64,000 nucleotides of DNA from Aristolochia californica (Eukaryota; Streptophyta; Magnoliopsida; Piperales; Aristolochiaceae): contig JARWKL010000008.1 in NCBI GenBank assembly GCA_029961685.1, positions 21,671,981 to 21,735,980 on the forward strand, given 5' to 3'. The translations under genes and the position numbers were made by a program. The notes below the pieces were generated by a model. That model had not been told where the DNA came from. It made no database searches and saw nothing but the letters and a program-made list of their open reading frames with translations. Positions 28,801 through 40,454 of this stretch are shown one piece after another (within the stretch, counting starts at the first letter, position 1; every line of letters begins with the position of its first letter).

Positions 28801-29200
28801 AAGTCTCTGTAACTATTATGGATTGTAAACTCTTTTAGTGTTTATATATTAGGTTTTGCAATGATCGGGGAAAGGGGTAGGTAGGGGACTTTTTACATAG
28901 TGTTGACTCGCATTCCATAAGTAATTTCCTACAAAATATAGATCGTTACGCATGATTGACTGGTAAATCACTTTACAAAGCATCTACACTTGTTAGGTCA
29001 GCTCTTTGTAAATGGGCAAAATAATGGCTTTTTCGACTCGGATAAATATCCCACCGCACGTTCACTTTAGAATTTAATGAGCATTTTTTGTTCACTTTAA
29101 AAGATTTAGAACCATGGGGCATATTCAGCTTTAACATGTTTCGAGCATGCATATCCATATTTAAAAATTTTAGGATCAATTAGAAATCTTTTTTCTTTTC
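25831..29200. repeat. Trimeric higher-order repeat, two copies of ~1.75 kb
   Basis: Rare variants recur in the same order about 1755 bp apart. These include CATTGTGTTGTGATC followed by CCTTTGTGTTCTTG (25831 and 27590); the same deletion joining the CCAATTCCAAGCCATT segment to TTGTTCATTTGTGG (about 26385 and 28142); and a second shared deletion joining GACATGTTTCA to AAAGTTTTGATTTAAG (about 26950 and 28703). Because the copies share two deletion junctions, a block of one full and two truncated monomers was duplicated as a unit. Confidence 0.85.
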
Positions 29201-32200
29201 AAATTCCAAGCCATTAGGGTTGAACTAGTGAAATTTCCCAAACTTGGACAACAAAACTTTTGTGTTCGTTTGTGGTGTGTGAAAAATTTCCATTACTGAC
29301 ATTTGTTCTTGTTTTAAATTTTTTCAATATATAAAGTCTAAAATTTTCATTTTGTTGTGTTCTATTTGCCTTTATCGTCTTGTTTACTAGAGAATCGGAA
29401 AGTGAAAACTCAAAGTTTTGATTTAAGAAAAAAGTGTACATCTAAAATGGAATGGAAATGCACAAATGTAAAGAGAGATAATCCCAAATAGTCTTTGTAA
29501 CTTTTAGGGATTTTAAACTCTTTTAGATTTTATATATTAGGTTTTGCAATGATCGGGAAAAGGGGGAGCCGAGGGTTTTTAACTGAGTATTGTCTCCCAA
29601 TCTATAAGTCATTTCTAACAAAAATATACCCCGTTACGTATGATTGACAGTTAATCATGTTACAAATAATCTGTGATTTTTAGGTCAGCCTTTTGTAAAT
29701 GGGCAAAATAATATGATGTTTGACTCGGGTAAATATCCCACCGCACGTTCACTTGAGAATTTAATGAGCATTTTTTGTTTGCTTTAAAAGGTTTGGATCC
29801 ATAGGGAATTTGCATCTTTAACATGTTTTGAGCACGTATATCCATATTGAAAAAATTTTAGGATCAATTAGAAATCTCTTTCTTTTCAAATTCCAAACCA
29901 TTAGGGTTCAACTAGTGGAATTTCCCAAACTAGGACAACAAAACTTTTGTGTTTGTTTGTGGTGTGTGAATAAATTTTCTTACTTACATTTGTTATTATT
30001 TTTTATTTTTTCCATAAATAAACTCTAAAATTTTCATTTTGTTGTGATCTATTTGACTTTATCTTCTTGTTTACGAAAGAATTGGATTGTGAAAACTCAA
30101 AGTTTTGATTTAAGAAAAAAGTGTAAATTTAAAATGTAATGGAAATGCACAAATCTATAGAGAGATAATTCCAAAATGTCTTTGTAACTTTCAGGGATTG
30201 TAAACTCTTTTAGTTTTTATATATTAGTTTTTGCAATGATCGGGAAAAGGGGGTGGCGGGTATTTTTACCTGAGTGTGACTCCCAATCCTTAAGTCATTT
30301 CTTACAAAAATATAGCCCGTTACGCATGATTGACCTATAAATCACTTTACAAATCATCTCTGATTGTTAGGTCAACTTTTTTTAAATAGGAAAAATAAAG
30401 GCTTGTTCGACTCAAGTAAATATCCCACAGCATGTTCACTTGAGAATTTAATGTGCATTTGTTGTTCGCTTTAAAATTTTATGATCCATACAGCATTTGA
30501 ATCTTTAACATGATTCGAGCATGCAAATCCATATTTAAAACATGTTAGAATCAATTATAAATCTCTTTCTTATCAAATTCGAAGCCATTGGGGTTGAACT
30601 AGTGGAATTTCCCAAAATTGGACAATAAAACTTTTGTGTTCGTTTGTTGTGTGTGAAAAATTGTCTTTACTTAAAATTTTTATTGTTTTTAATTTTTTCC
30701 ATTCATAAACTCTAAAATTCTATTTTTTTGTGATCTTTTTGCCTTTATCTTTTTTTTTTACAAAAGAATCAAAAAATGAAAAATCAAAGTTTTGATTTAA
30801 GAAAAAAAGCGTAAATCTAAAACGGGATATAAATGCACAAATGTAGAGAGTGATAATTCCAAAAAGTTTTTGTAACTTTTAGAGATTGTAAACTCTTTTA
30901 GTTTTTATATATTAGGTTTTGCAATGATTGGGAAAAAGGGGAGGCGAGGGATTTTTAATTGAGTATTCACTCCCAATCCATAAGTGATTTCTTTCGAAAA
31001 TATAGCCCTGTACGCATTATTGACTGATAAATCACTTTAAAAATCATCTATGAATGTTAGGTCAGCTTTTTATAATTGGGCAAAATAATGGCAGGTTAGA
31101 CTCGGGTAAATATCCCACTGCACTTTCATTTGTAAATTTAATGAGCATTTGTTGTTCATTTTAAAAGGTTTGGATTGTTAGGGATTTTTCATCTTGAACA
31201 TGTTTCGTGCATGCATATCCATATATAAAACATGTTAGGATCAATTAGAAATCTTTTTCTTATAAAATTCCAAGCCATTACGGTTGAACTAGTGGAATTT
31301 CCCAAACTTGGACAACAAAACTTTTGTGTTCGTTTTTTGAGTGTGAATAAGTTTTCTTTACATAAATTTGTCATTGTTTTTAATTTTTTCAAAACATAAA
31401 TTCTAAAATTCTCATTTTGTTGTGATCTATTTGCCTTTATCTTCTTGTTTACGAGAGAATCAGAAAGTGAAAACTCAAAGTTTTGATTTAAGAAAAAGTT
31501 GTATATCTAAAATGCAATGGAAATGCACAAATGTAGAGAGAGATAATTCCAAAAAGTCACTATAACCTTTAGGGATTGTAAACTCCTTTAGTTTTTATAT
31601 ATTAGGCGTTGCAATTATCGGGAAAAGGGGAAGGCGTGGGATTTTCAACTGAGTGTTGACTCCCAATCCGTAAGTCATTTCTTACAAAAATATAGCCCAT
31701 TACACATGATTGACAGATAAATCACTTTACAAATCATCTACGACTGTTAGGTCAGCTTTTTTTAATTGAGCAAGATAATAGCTTATTCGACTCGGGTAAA
31801 TATTCCACTGCACATTCACTTGAGAATTTAATGAGCATTTGCTGTTCACTTTAAAAGGTTTGGATCCATAGGGCATTAGCATCTTTAATTTTTTTTGAGC
31901 ATGCATATCCATATTTAAAACTAGTTAGGTTCAATTAGAAATCCCTTTGTTATCAAATTTCAAGCAATTAGGGTTGAACTAGGGGAATTACCCAAACTTC
32001 GACAACAAAACTTTTGGGTTCGTTTGAGGTGTGTGAATAAATTTTCTTTACTTACATTTGTTATTGTTTTCAAAATTTTCCATTCATAAAATCTAAAATG
32101 ATCATTTTGTTGTGATCTATTTGCCTTTATCTTCTTGTTTACGAGAGAATCAGAAAGTGAAAACTCAAAGTTTTGATTTATGAAAAAAGTGTACATCTAA

Positions 32201-33179
32201 AATGGAATGGAAATGCACAAATGTAGAGTGTGATAATTCCAAAAAGTCTCTGTAACTTTTAGGGATTGAAAACTCCTTTAGTTTTTATATATTAGGTTTT
32301 GCAATAATCAGGAAAAGGGGGAGGCGGGGGATTTTTAATTGAGTGTTGCTTCCTAATCCATAAGTTATTTATTACAAAAACAAAGCCCATTACGCATGAT
32401 TGATCGATAAATCACTTTAAAAATCATCTGTGACTGATAGGTCAACTTTTTGTTAATGGGCAAAATAATGGCTTCTTTGACTTTGGTTAATATCGCACCG
32501 CATGTTCACATGAGAATTTAATGAGCACTTGTTGTTCGCGTTAAAAGGTTTGGATCTGTAGGGCATTTGCATCTTTAACATGTTTCAAGCATGCATATTC
32601 ATATTTAAAACATGTTAGGATCAATTAGAAATCACTTTCTGATCAAATTCCAAGCCATTAGAGTTGAACTAGTGGAATTTCCCAAACTTGGACAACAAAA
32701 CTTTTGTGTTCGTTTGTGGCGTGTGAATAAATTTTCTTTACTTAAATTTTTATTGTTTTTAATTTTTTCCTTAGATAAACTCTAAAATTTTCAATATGTT
32801 GCGATCTATTTGCCTTTATCTTCTTGTTTACGAGAGAATCGGAAAGTGAAAACTCCAAGTTTTGATTTATGAAAAATGTGTACATCTAAAATTGAATGGA
32901 AATGCACAAATGTATAGAGAGATAATTCCAAAAAGTCTCTTTAACTTTTAGGATTGTAAACTCTATTAGTTTTTGTATATTAGGTTTTGCAATGATCGGG
33001 AAAAAGGGGAGGCCAGGGATTTTTAACTGAGTGTTGACCCTTGATCCATAAGTCATTTCTTACAATAATATAACCCGTTACGTATGATTGACCAATAAAT
33101 CACATTACAAATCATCTATGATTGTTAGGTCAGCTTTTTGTAAAAGGGCAAAATAATGACTTGTTCGACTCGGGTAAAT

Positions 33180-33400
33180 ATCCCACCACACTCCCAATAA
33201 ATATGTCATTTCTTAAAACAAATAGCCCGTTAAGCATGATTCACCGATAAATCACTTTACAAATCATCTGTGATTGATATGTTAACTTTTTGTTAACGGG
33301 CAAAATAATGGCTTGTTTGACTCTGGTAAATATCGCACCACACGTTCACTTGAGAATTTAATGAGCACTTGTTGTTCACTTGGAAAGGTTTGGATCCATT
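33180..33400. repeat. Partial monomer duplication at the block B/C border
   Basis: At about 33188 the sequence CCCACCACA is followed by CTCCCAATAAATATGTC, a phase that normally lies about 150 bp earlier. The anchor distance is therefore about 840 bp (32548 to 33388) instead of about 685. The diagnostic variants of block C appear from here on. Confidence 0.8.
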
Positions 33401-36400
33401 GGGTATTTGCATCTTTAACATGTTTCAAGCATGCATATCCATATTGAAAGCATGTTAGGACCAATTAGAAATCTCTTTCTTATCAAATTACAAGCCATTA
33501 GGGTTGAACTAATGGAATTTCCCAAACTTGGACAACAAAAGTTTTGTGTTCATTTTTGGTGTGTGAATAAATTTTCTTTACTAACATTTTTTATTTTTTT
33601 TATTTTTTCCATAGATAAACTCAAAAATTTTCATTTTGTTGTGATCTATTTACCTTAATCTTCTGGTTTACAAGAGAATCGAAAAGTGAAAACTGAAAGT
33701 TTTGATTTCAGAAAAAAAGTGTACTTCGAAAAAGGAATGGAAATTTCCAAAAGTAAAGAAAGATAATTCCAAAAAGTCTTTTTAACTTTTAGGGATTGCA
33801 AACTCTTTTACATTTTATATATTAGGTTTTGCAATGATCGGGAAAAGGGGGAGGTGGTGGATTTTTAATTGAGTGTTGACTCCCAATCCATAAGTCCTTT
33901 CTTACAACAACATAGCCCGTTACGCATGATTGGCCGATAAATCACTTTACAAATCATATGTGATTGTTCGATCAGCTTTTTGTAAATTGACAAAATAATG
34001 GCTTGTTTGACTCGAGTAAATATCCCACCACACGTTCACTTGTAAATTTAATGAGCATTTGTTGTTCACTTTAAAAGGTTTGGATCCATAGGGCAATTGC
34101 ATCTTTAATATGTTTCAAGCATGAATATCAATATTTAAAACATGTTAGGATCAATTAGAAATCTCTTTCTTATCAAATTCCAAGCCATTAGGGTTGAACT
34201 ATTGGAATTTCCAATACTTGGACAACAAAACAATTGTGTTAGTTTGTGGTGTGTGAATATTTTTTTACTTACATTTTTTTTAATTTTTTCCATACATAAA
34301 TTCCAAAATTTTCATTTTTTTGTGATCTATTTGCCTTTATCTTCTTATTTACGAGAAAATTGGAAAATGAGAACTCAAAGTTTTTATTTAAGAAAAAAAT
34401 GTACGTCTAAAATGGAATGGAAATGCACAAATATGGAGAGAGATAATTCAAAAAATTCTCTGTAACTTTTAGGTATTGCAAACACTTTTACTATTTATAT
34501 ATAATGTTTTGTAATGATTGGGAAAAGGGGGAGGCCGAGGATTTTTAACTGAATGTTGAGTCCCAATCTATTGTCATTTTTAAAAAAAAACATAGACTGA
34601 TAAATCACTTTACAAATCATCTATGATTGTTAGGTCAGGATTTTGTAAATGGGCAAAGTAATGGCTTGTTTGACTCGGCTAAATATCCAACTGCACGTTC
34701 ACTTGAGAATTTAATGAGCATTTGTTGTTCGCTTTAAAAAGTTTGGATCCAGAGGGTATTTGAATCGTTAACATGTTTCAAGCATACATATCAATATTTA
34801 AAACAAGTTAGGATCAATTAGAAATCTCTTTCTTATCAAATTACAAGTCATTTGGGTTGAACTATTGGAATTTCCAATACTTGGACAACAAAAAAATTGT
34901 GTTCATTTGTGGTGTGTAAATTAGTTTTTACTTACATTTTTTATTTTTTTTATTTTTTCCGTACTTAAACTCCAAAATTTTCATTTTGTTGTGATCTATT
35001 TGCCTTTATCTTCTTGTTTACGAGAGAATCGGAAAGTGAAAACTCAAAGTTTTTATTAAATAAAAAAGTGTACATCTATAATGGAATGGAAATGCAAAAA
35101 AGTGGAGAGAGATAATTCCAAAAAGACTCTATAACTTTTAGGTATTTCAAACTCTTGTAGTTATTTTATATTAGGTTTTGTAATGAACTGGAAAAGGGGG
35201 AGGTCGGAGATTTTTAACTCAATGTTGACTCTCAATCCATAAGTCATTTCTTACAAAAACATAGCTCGCTACACATGATTGACTGATACATCATTTCAGA
35301 AATCATCTGTGATTGTCATGTCCGCTTTTTGAAAATGGGCAAAAAAAATGGCTTGTTTGACTCAGGTAAATATCCGACCGCACGTTCACTTGAGAATTTA
35401 ATAAGCATTTGTTGTTCACATTAAAAGGTTTTGATCTGGAGGGCATTTGAATCTTTAACATTTTTCAAGCATGCATATCCATATTTAAAACATATTAGGA
35501 TAAATTTGAAATCTCTTTCTTATCAAATTCTTAGCCATTAGGGTTGAGCTAGTGGAATTTCCCGAACTTGGACAACAAAACTTTTGTGTTCATTTGTGTT
35601 GTATGAATAAATTTTCTTTACTTACATTTGTTATTTTTTTTAATTTTTTCCATACATAAACTCGAAAATTTTCATTTTATTGTGATCTATTTGTTTTTAT
35701 CTTCTTGTTTACGAGAGAATCAGAAAGTGAAAACTCAAAGTTTTGATTTGAGCAAAAAGTGTATATCTAAATGGAATGGAAATTAACAAATGTAGAGAGA
35801 GATAATTCAAAAAAAAGTCTATGTAAATTTTAGGGATTACAAACACTTTTAGTTTTTATATATTAGGTTTTGCAATGATTGGGAAAAGGTGGTGGTAGGG
35901 GATTTTTAACTGAGTGTTGACTCCCAATCCATAAGTCATTTCTTAAAAAAATATAGCCTGTTACGCATGATTGACCGATAAATGACTTTACAAATCATAT
36001 TTGATTGTTAGGTCAGCTTTTTTGTAAATAGGCAAAATAATGGCATGTTCGACCCGGGTAAATATCCCACCGCACGTTCACTTGAGAGTTTAATGAGTAT
36101 TTGTTGTTTGCTTTAAAAGGTTTAGATCCATAGGGCATTTGCTTCTTTAACATGTTTGAAGCATGCATATCCATATTTAAAACATGTTAGTATCAATTAG
36201 AAATCTTTTTGTTATCAAATTCCAAACCATTAGGGTTTAAGTAGTGCAATTTCCCAAACTTGGACAACAAAACTTTTGTGTTTGTTTGTGGTGTGTGAAA
36301 AAATTTTCATTACTTACATTTGTTGTTGTTTTTAATTTTTTTCATACATGAACTCTAAAATTTTCATTTTGTTGTGATCTATTTACTTTTATCTTCTTAT

Positions 36401-38795
36401 TTATGAGAGAATAGGAAAGTGAAAACTCAAAGTTTTGATTTAAGAAAAAAGTGTACATCTAAAATGGAATGGAAATGCACAAAAGCAGAGAGCGATAATT
36501 CCAAAAAATCTCTATAACATTTAGGGATTGCAAACTCTTTTATTTCTTATATATTAGGTTTTGTAATGATCAGGAAAAGGGGGAGGCTAGAGATTTTTAA
36601 TTGAGTGTTGACTCCTGATAAATAAGTCATATCTTACTAAAACATAGCCCGCCACGCATGATTGATCGATAAATTACTTCACAAATCATCTGTGAGTGTT
36701 AGGTCAGCTTTTTGTTTATGGGCAAAATAATGGCTTGTTTGACTCGGGTAAATATCCCACCGCACGTTCACTTGAGAATTTAATGAGCATTTATTGTTCG
36801 CTTTAAAAGGTTTGGATCAATAGGGCATTTGCATCTTTTACTTTCAAGCATGCATATTCGTATTTAAAACATATTAGGATCAATTAGAAATCTCTTCCTT
36901 ATCAAATTCCTAGCCATTAGGGTTGAGATATTGGAATTTCCCAAACTTGGACAACCAAAATTTTTGTTCATTTCTGGTGTGTGAATAAATTTTCTTTACT
37001 TACATTTATTGTTGTTTTAAATTTTTTCCATACATAAACACTAAAGTTTTATATTTTTTGTGATCTATTTGCCTTTATCTTCTTGTTTACGAGAGAATCG
37101 GAAAGTGAAAACTCAAATTTTTGATTTAGGAAAAAAAGTGTACATATAAAATGGAATGGAAATGCACAAATGTAGAGAGAGATAATTCCAAAAAGTCTCT
37201 GTAACTTTTAGGGATTGCAAACTCTTTGAGTTTTTATATATTAGGTTTTGCAATGATCTGGAAAAGGGGGAGGCGGAGGATTTTTAAGTGAGTGTTGGCT
37301 CCCAATCCATAAGTCATTTCTTACAAAAACATAGCCCGTTACGGATGATTGACCGATAAATCACTTTCCAAATCATCTGTGATTGTTAGGTGAAATTTTT
37401 GTAAATGGGTAAAATAATGGCTTGGGGTAAATATCCCACCGCACGTTCACTTGAGAATTTAATGAGCATTTGTTGTTCGCTTTAAAAGGTTTCGATCCAT
37501 AGGGCATTTGCATCTTTAACAAGTTTCGAGCACTTATATCCATATTTAAAACATGTTAGGATCAATTAGAAATCTATATCTTATCAAATTCCATGCCATT
37601 AGAGTTGAACTAGTGGAATTTCCCAAACTTGGACAACAAAACTTTTGTGTTCTTTGGTGGTGTGTGAATAAATTTCCTTTACTTACCTATGTTATTGTTT
37701 TTAATTTTTTCCACAAATAAACTCTAAAATTTTCATTTTGTTGTGATCTATTTGCCTTTATCTTCTTGTTTTACGAGAGAATTGGAAAGTGAAAACTCAA
37801 TGTTTTGATTTGAGAAAAAAATGTACATGTAAAATGGAAAGGAAATACACAAATGTAGAGAGAGATAATTCCAAAAAGTCTTAATAACATTTAGGCATTG
37901 TAAACTCTTTTAGTTTCTATATATTAGGTTTTGCATTGATTGGGAAAAGGGGGAGGTAGGGCATTTTTAACTGAGTGTTGACTCCCAATCCATAAGTCAT
38001 TTCATACAAAAACATAGCCTGCTACGCATGATTGACTGATAAATCACTTTAAAAATCATTTGTGATTGTTAGGTCAGCTTTTTTTAAATGGCAAAAATAA
38101 TGGCTTTTTTGACTGGGGTAAATATCTTACCGCACGTTTATTCTTGAATTTAATGAGTATTTGCTGTTCGCTTTAAAAGGTTTGGATCCATAGGGCATTT
38201 GCATCGTTAACATGTTTCAAGCATGCATATCCATATTTAAAAAATGTTAGGATCAATTAGAAATCTCTTTCTTATAAAATTCAAAGCCATTAGGGTTGAG
38301 CAGTGGAATTTCCCAAACTTGGACAACAAAACTTTTGTGTTCATCTGTGGTGTCTGAATAAATCTTCTTTACTTACATTTTTTATTTTTTAAAATTTTTT
38401 CCATACTTAATCTCTAAATATTTCATTTTGTTGTGATCTATTTGTCTTTATCTTCTTGTTTACGAGAGAATCAGAAAGTGAAAAGTCAAAGTTTTGATTT
38501 AAGAAAAAAGTGTACATCTAAAATGGAAAGGAAATGCACAAATGTAGAGAGAGATAATTCCAAAAAGTCTCTGTAACTTTTAGGGATTTCAAACTCATTT
38601 AGTTTTTATATATTAAGTTTTGCAATGATGGAGAAAAGGGGGAGGCGGGGGATTTTTAACTAAGTGTTAACACCCAATCAATATGTCATTTCTTACAAAA
38701 ACATAGCCCATTAGGCATGATTGACCGATAAATCACTTTACAAATCATCTTTGATTGTTAGGTCAGCTTTTTGTTAATGGGCATAAATATTGGCT
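33189..38795. repeat. Satellite array, variant block C, left of the viral insert
   Basis: Satellite monomers with anchors near 33388, 34078, 34740, 35428, 36119, 36810, 37488 and 38180, at a regular spacing of 662-692 bp. Two variants become common from here on: AAAAACATAGCC instead of AAAATATAGCC, and GGGATTGCAAACTC instead of GGGATTGTAAACTC. The block starts at a junction near 33188 where the monomer jumps back to an earlier phase. The last monomer is interrupted at 38795, after TATTGGCT, by the viral insert. The long frame at 34142-34465 is a satellite frame and not a gene. Confidence 0.93.
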
Positions 38796-39619
38796 AGGAT
38801 AACTGAAGTCTACAACAAAGATTGGATTGAGTTCCAAAACAAATCCTTCTTCTTCGAGAAGAACTATGTGTAGAAATACAAGATACCGACTCAGGTACCT
38901 TCTGCTACAAATTATTAAGTGAATCTGATTTATATAAGCTAAAAAGATTCAAATATGTCCATTATGGACTAGTTCGTATAGAATTAGACCCCTTAATACG
39001 AATCAATCAGAATTTACCGTTTATAGCAGCTATAGTAGATAACTCTACGAAGAATAATTTTGAAAAAGCCCTACTCGGAGGAGTTAGAGCTAACTTAGGA
39101 TTAGGCCCAGTATCATTTACAACATGGCCCAATCTACAAATAGATTTAGAAGACAAGCACATCCAAGATACCTTGTCCCTAAAAATCTATACAGACAATT
39201 GGTCAAAAAATGGAATTGAACCAGTAAGAAGAGTTATGCGCATACTTGTATGCATAGTAGCCCGAGGAATCAACATTGGAAAGGTTCCAGTTAAAGATTC
39301 AAAGAAACTCATAGAATTAGCCAAAAACATTGGTTATTTTGAGAACTTCACCATAGAAGAACTCGACCCCAGAGAGTTAACATGGCCAACAGAATGGGTA
39401 GTCCAACCTTTGGCACCCAGACACCTTCCCCTCTCCCGAAAAACCATAAAGAAGATAGAAGGAAAACTAGTGATCACAAACAGTAGATGCAGCTTTTCCA
39501 TCAAACAGGCTAGGCCCTCTACCTCAACAAGTAGAACCTCAAACAGTTCACATTTCGAAGGAATAGGAAATTCAAGACCCAATGCTTATGTTCCTCTTCA
39601 CGTCGATGATGGCACATAA
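38796..39619 (+). pseudogene. Pararetroviral movement protein, N-terminally truncated
   Basis: Cell-to-cell movement protein of the 30K superfamily, which in the family forms tubules through plasmodesmata. The main frame runs from about 38861 to the TAA at 39617-39619 and shows HYGLVRIELDPLI, then a glycine-rich GGVRANLGLGP and TTWPNLQIDLED, matching the core pattern of caulimovirid movement proteins. The C-terminal tail is rich in Ser, Thr and Arg. Before 38861 the likely coding frame is a different one (EVYNKDWIEFQNKSFFF), so a frameshift lies near 38850-38870. The N-terminus is missing because the insert begins inside the gene. The stop overlaps the start of the next ORF by 14 nt. Family assignment rests on remembered pattern and gene order, not a search. 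Confidence 0.75.
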
Positions 39620-40025
39620 CCCATATAAAGCCTTAGGCCCACCAATAGGAAATAGTGACATCATCACCAATTCCCATCAAACCTCAGAGTCTTATGGTAA
39701 GACCCTTAATAGGTTAGAAAAAACTATTGATAATCTCCAACAGAAAATAGATTTCCTCTATGATGAACATAAACATAGAGAAATAATAAAGTGTCAAAAC
39801 ATCCTAGAAAATATTCTAGAAAAAATTGACCATGGAAATAGTCCTATTTTCTTCAACGAATTAACAGAACTAAAACAAAGTTTAGATAATCTAAATAAAA
39901 ATAAAATGCAAGAACTTTTAACAGAATTCTTAGCATTAAAAGAACATCTAGGTTCAAAAGAACGTCTAGGTTCTCTAGGTCCATCAAGGTATAAAACACC
40001 TTTTACACCTTGGACACTAGAATGA
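39606..40025 (+). CDS. Small coiled-coil ORF in the aphid-transmission-factor position (139 aa)
   Basis: An uninterrupted ORF in a different frame from the movement gene. Two adjacent ATGs (39606 and 39609) lie inside the end of the movement gene, so the stop and start overlap. The protein has a central heptad-like region (LNRLEKTIDNLQQKIDFLY and a following helix with ILENILEKI), predicting a coiled coil, and a charged C-terminal half. Its place between the movement protein and the next small ORF matches caulimovirus ORF II, the insect transmission factor. The sequence itself does not prove that role, and a virion-associated protein is an alternative. It is the only viral frame here that looks intact, but it lies in a dead element and is probably not expressed. 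Confidence 0.55.
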   Translation: MMAHNPYKALGPPIGNSDIITNSHQTSESYGKTLNRLEKTIDNLQQKIDFLYDEHKHREIIKCQNILENILEKIDHGNSPIFFNELTELKQSLDNLNKNKMQELLTEFLALKEHLGSKERLGSLGPSRYKTPFTPWTLE

Positions 40026-40454
40026 TCTATAAAAAGAAACTTTTAGATCGTTTAAAATTAAAAAGAGAAGCCCTTGACCTCGCTTTACTCCAAAGAAATA
40101 CTCTTCAACCAGAAGATAATACAATCCCAGCAATGGTATGGTATTACTATTTTTGGGAAAGATATATTGATCGCATCTACAACCTTAGATGCAAGATCAA
40201 GAAAATCAGACAAAAGCTAAACCTTTTAGCTTTGTAAAAGGATCTTTAGAGAAAGACTACTAGATCAAATTTGTCTGGTATGCTCAATGAAAGACCAAAA
40301 TTGGCAAGCCAAAGAAAATCTTAGACCAATGAATGAAACCCATATAGCTTATCGAGCATATCTGATTGAATTATGGAGATTAACCCGTAGAGAAATTCTA
40401 CTATGGTATATGATCAGCAGACTTCAAAGGAAGCTTCAAGAAATAGATCTATGA
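40022..40454 (+). pseudogene. Small basic ORF in the virion-associated-protein position, frameshifted
   Basis: The start ATG (40022-40024) overlaps the preceding stop as ATGA. The first 71 codons (MIYKKKLLDRLKLKRE onward, Lys/Arg/Leu-rich) end at a TAA at 40235-40237. A continuation in another frame (RIFRERLLDQICLVCS onward) begins near 40239 and ends in TGA at 40452-40454, again overlapping the next start as ATGA. The two parts together are close to 143 codons, near the length of caulimovirus ORF III products, which bind virions and act in transmission and movement. The split is best explained by a single indel near 40230. I do not recognise a specific motif, and the role is inferred from position and basic character. 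Confidence 0.5.

Larger units (their letters stand above)
11209..33188. repeat. Satellite array, variant block B
   Basis: The same satellite continues in the same orientation, with different diagnostic variants: GCAATGATCGGG instead of GCAATCATCGGG, and ACGAGAGAATCGG instead of ACGAGACAATTGG. The change occurs at a truncated monomer near 11210. Anchors lie near 11545, 12233, 12909, 13373, 14035, 14639, 15328, 16046, 16737, 17405, 18094, 18780, 19468, 20278, 20964, 22229, 22863, 23553, 24239, 24929, 25614, 26274, 26918, 27344, 28036, 28674, 29101, 29790, 30477, 31168, 31858 and 32548. This block is the most rearranged part of the window, with an inverted fragment, several deleted monomers, short tandem duplications and a trimeric higher-order repeat. 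No protein-coding gene or RNA gene was recognised. Confidence 0.93.

Noticed and set aside
34142..34465. 107-codon plus-strand frame, also seen near 26338, 33431 and 52000
   Set aside because: It is the opposite-strand counterpart of the satellite frames. It is disrupted in most monomers, so it is not a gene.
1..38795. CRISPR array
   Set aside because: Repeats are about 685 bp and contiguous, with no short repeats separated by unique spacers, in a plant genome context.
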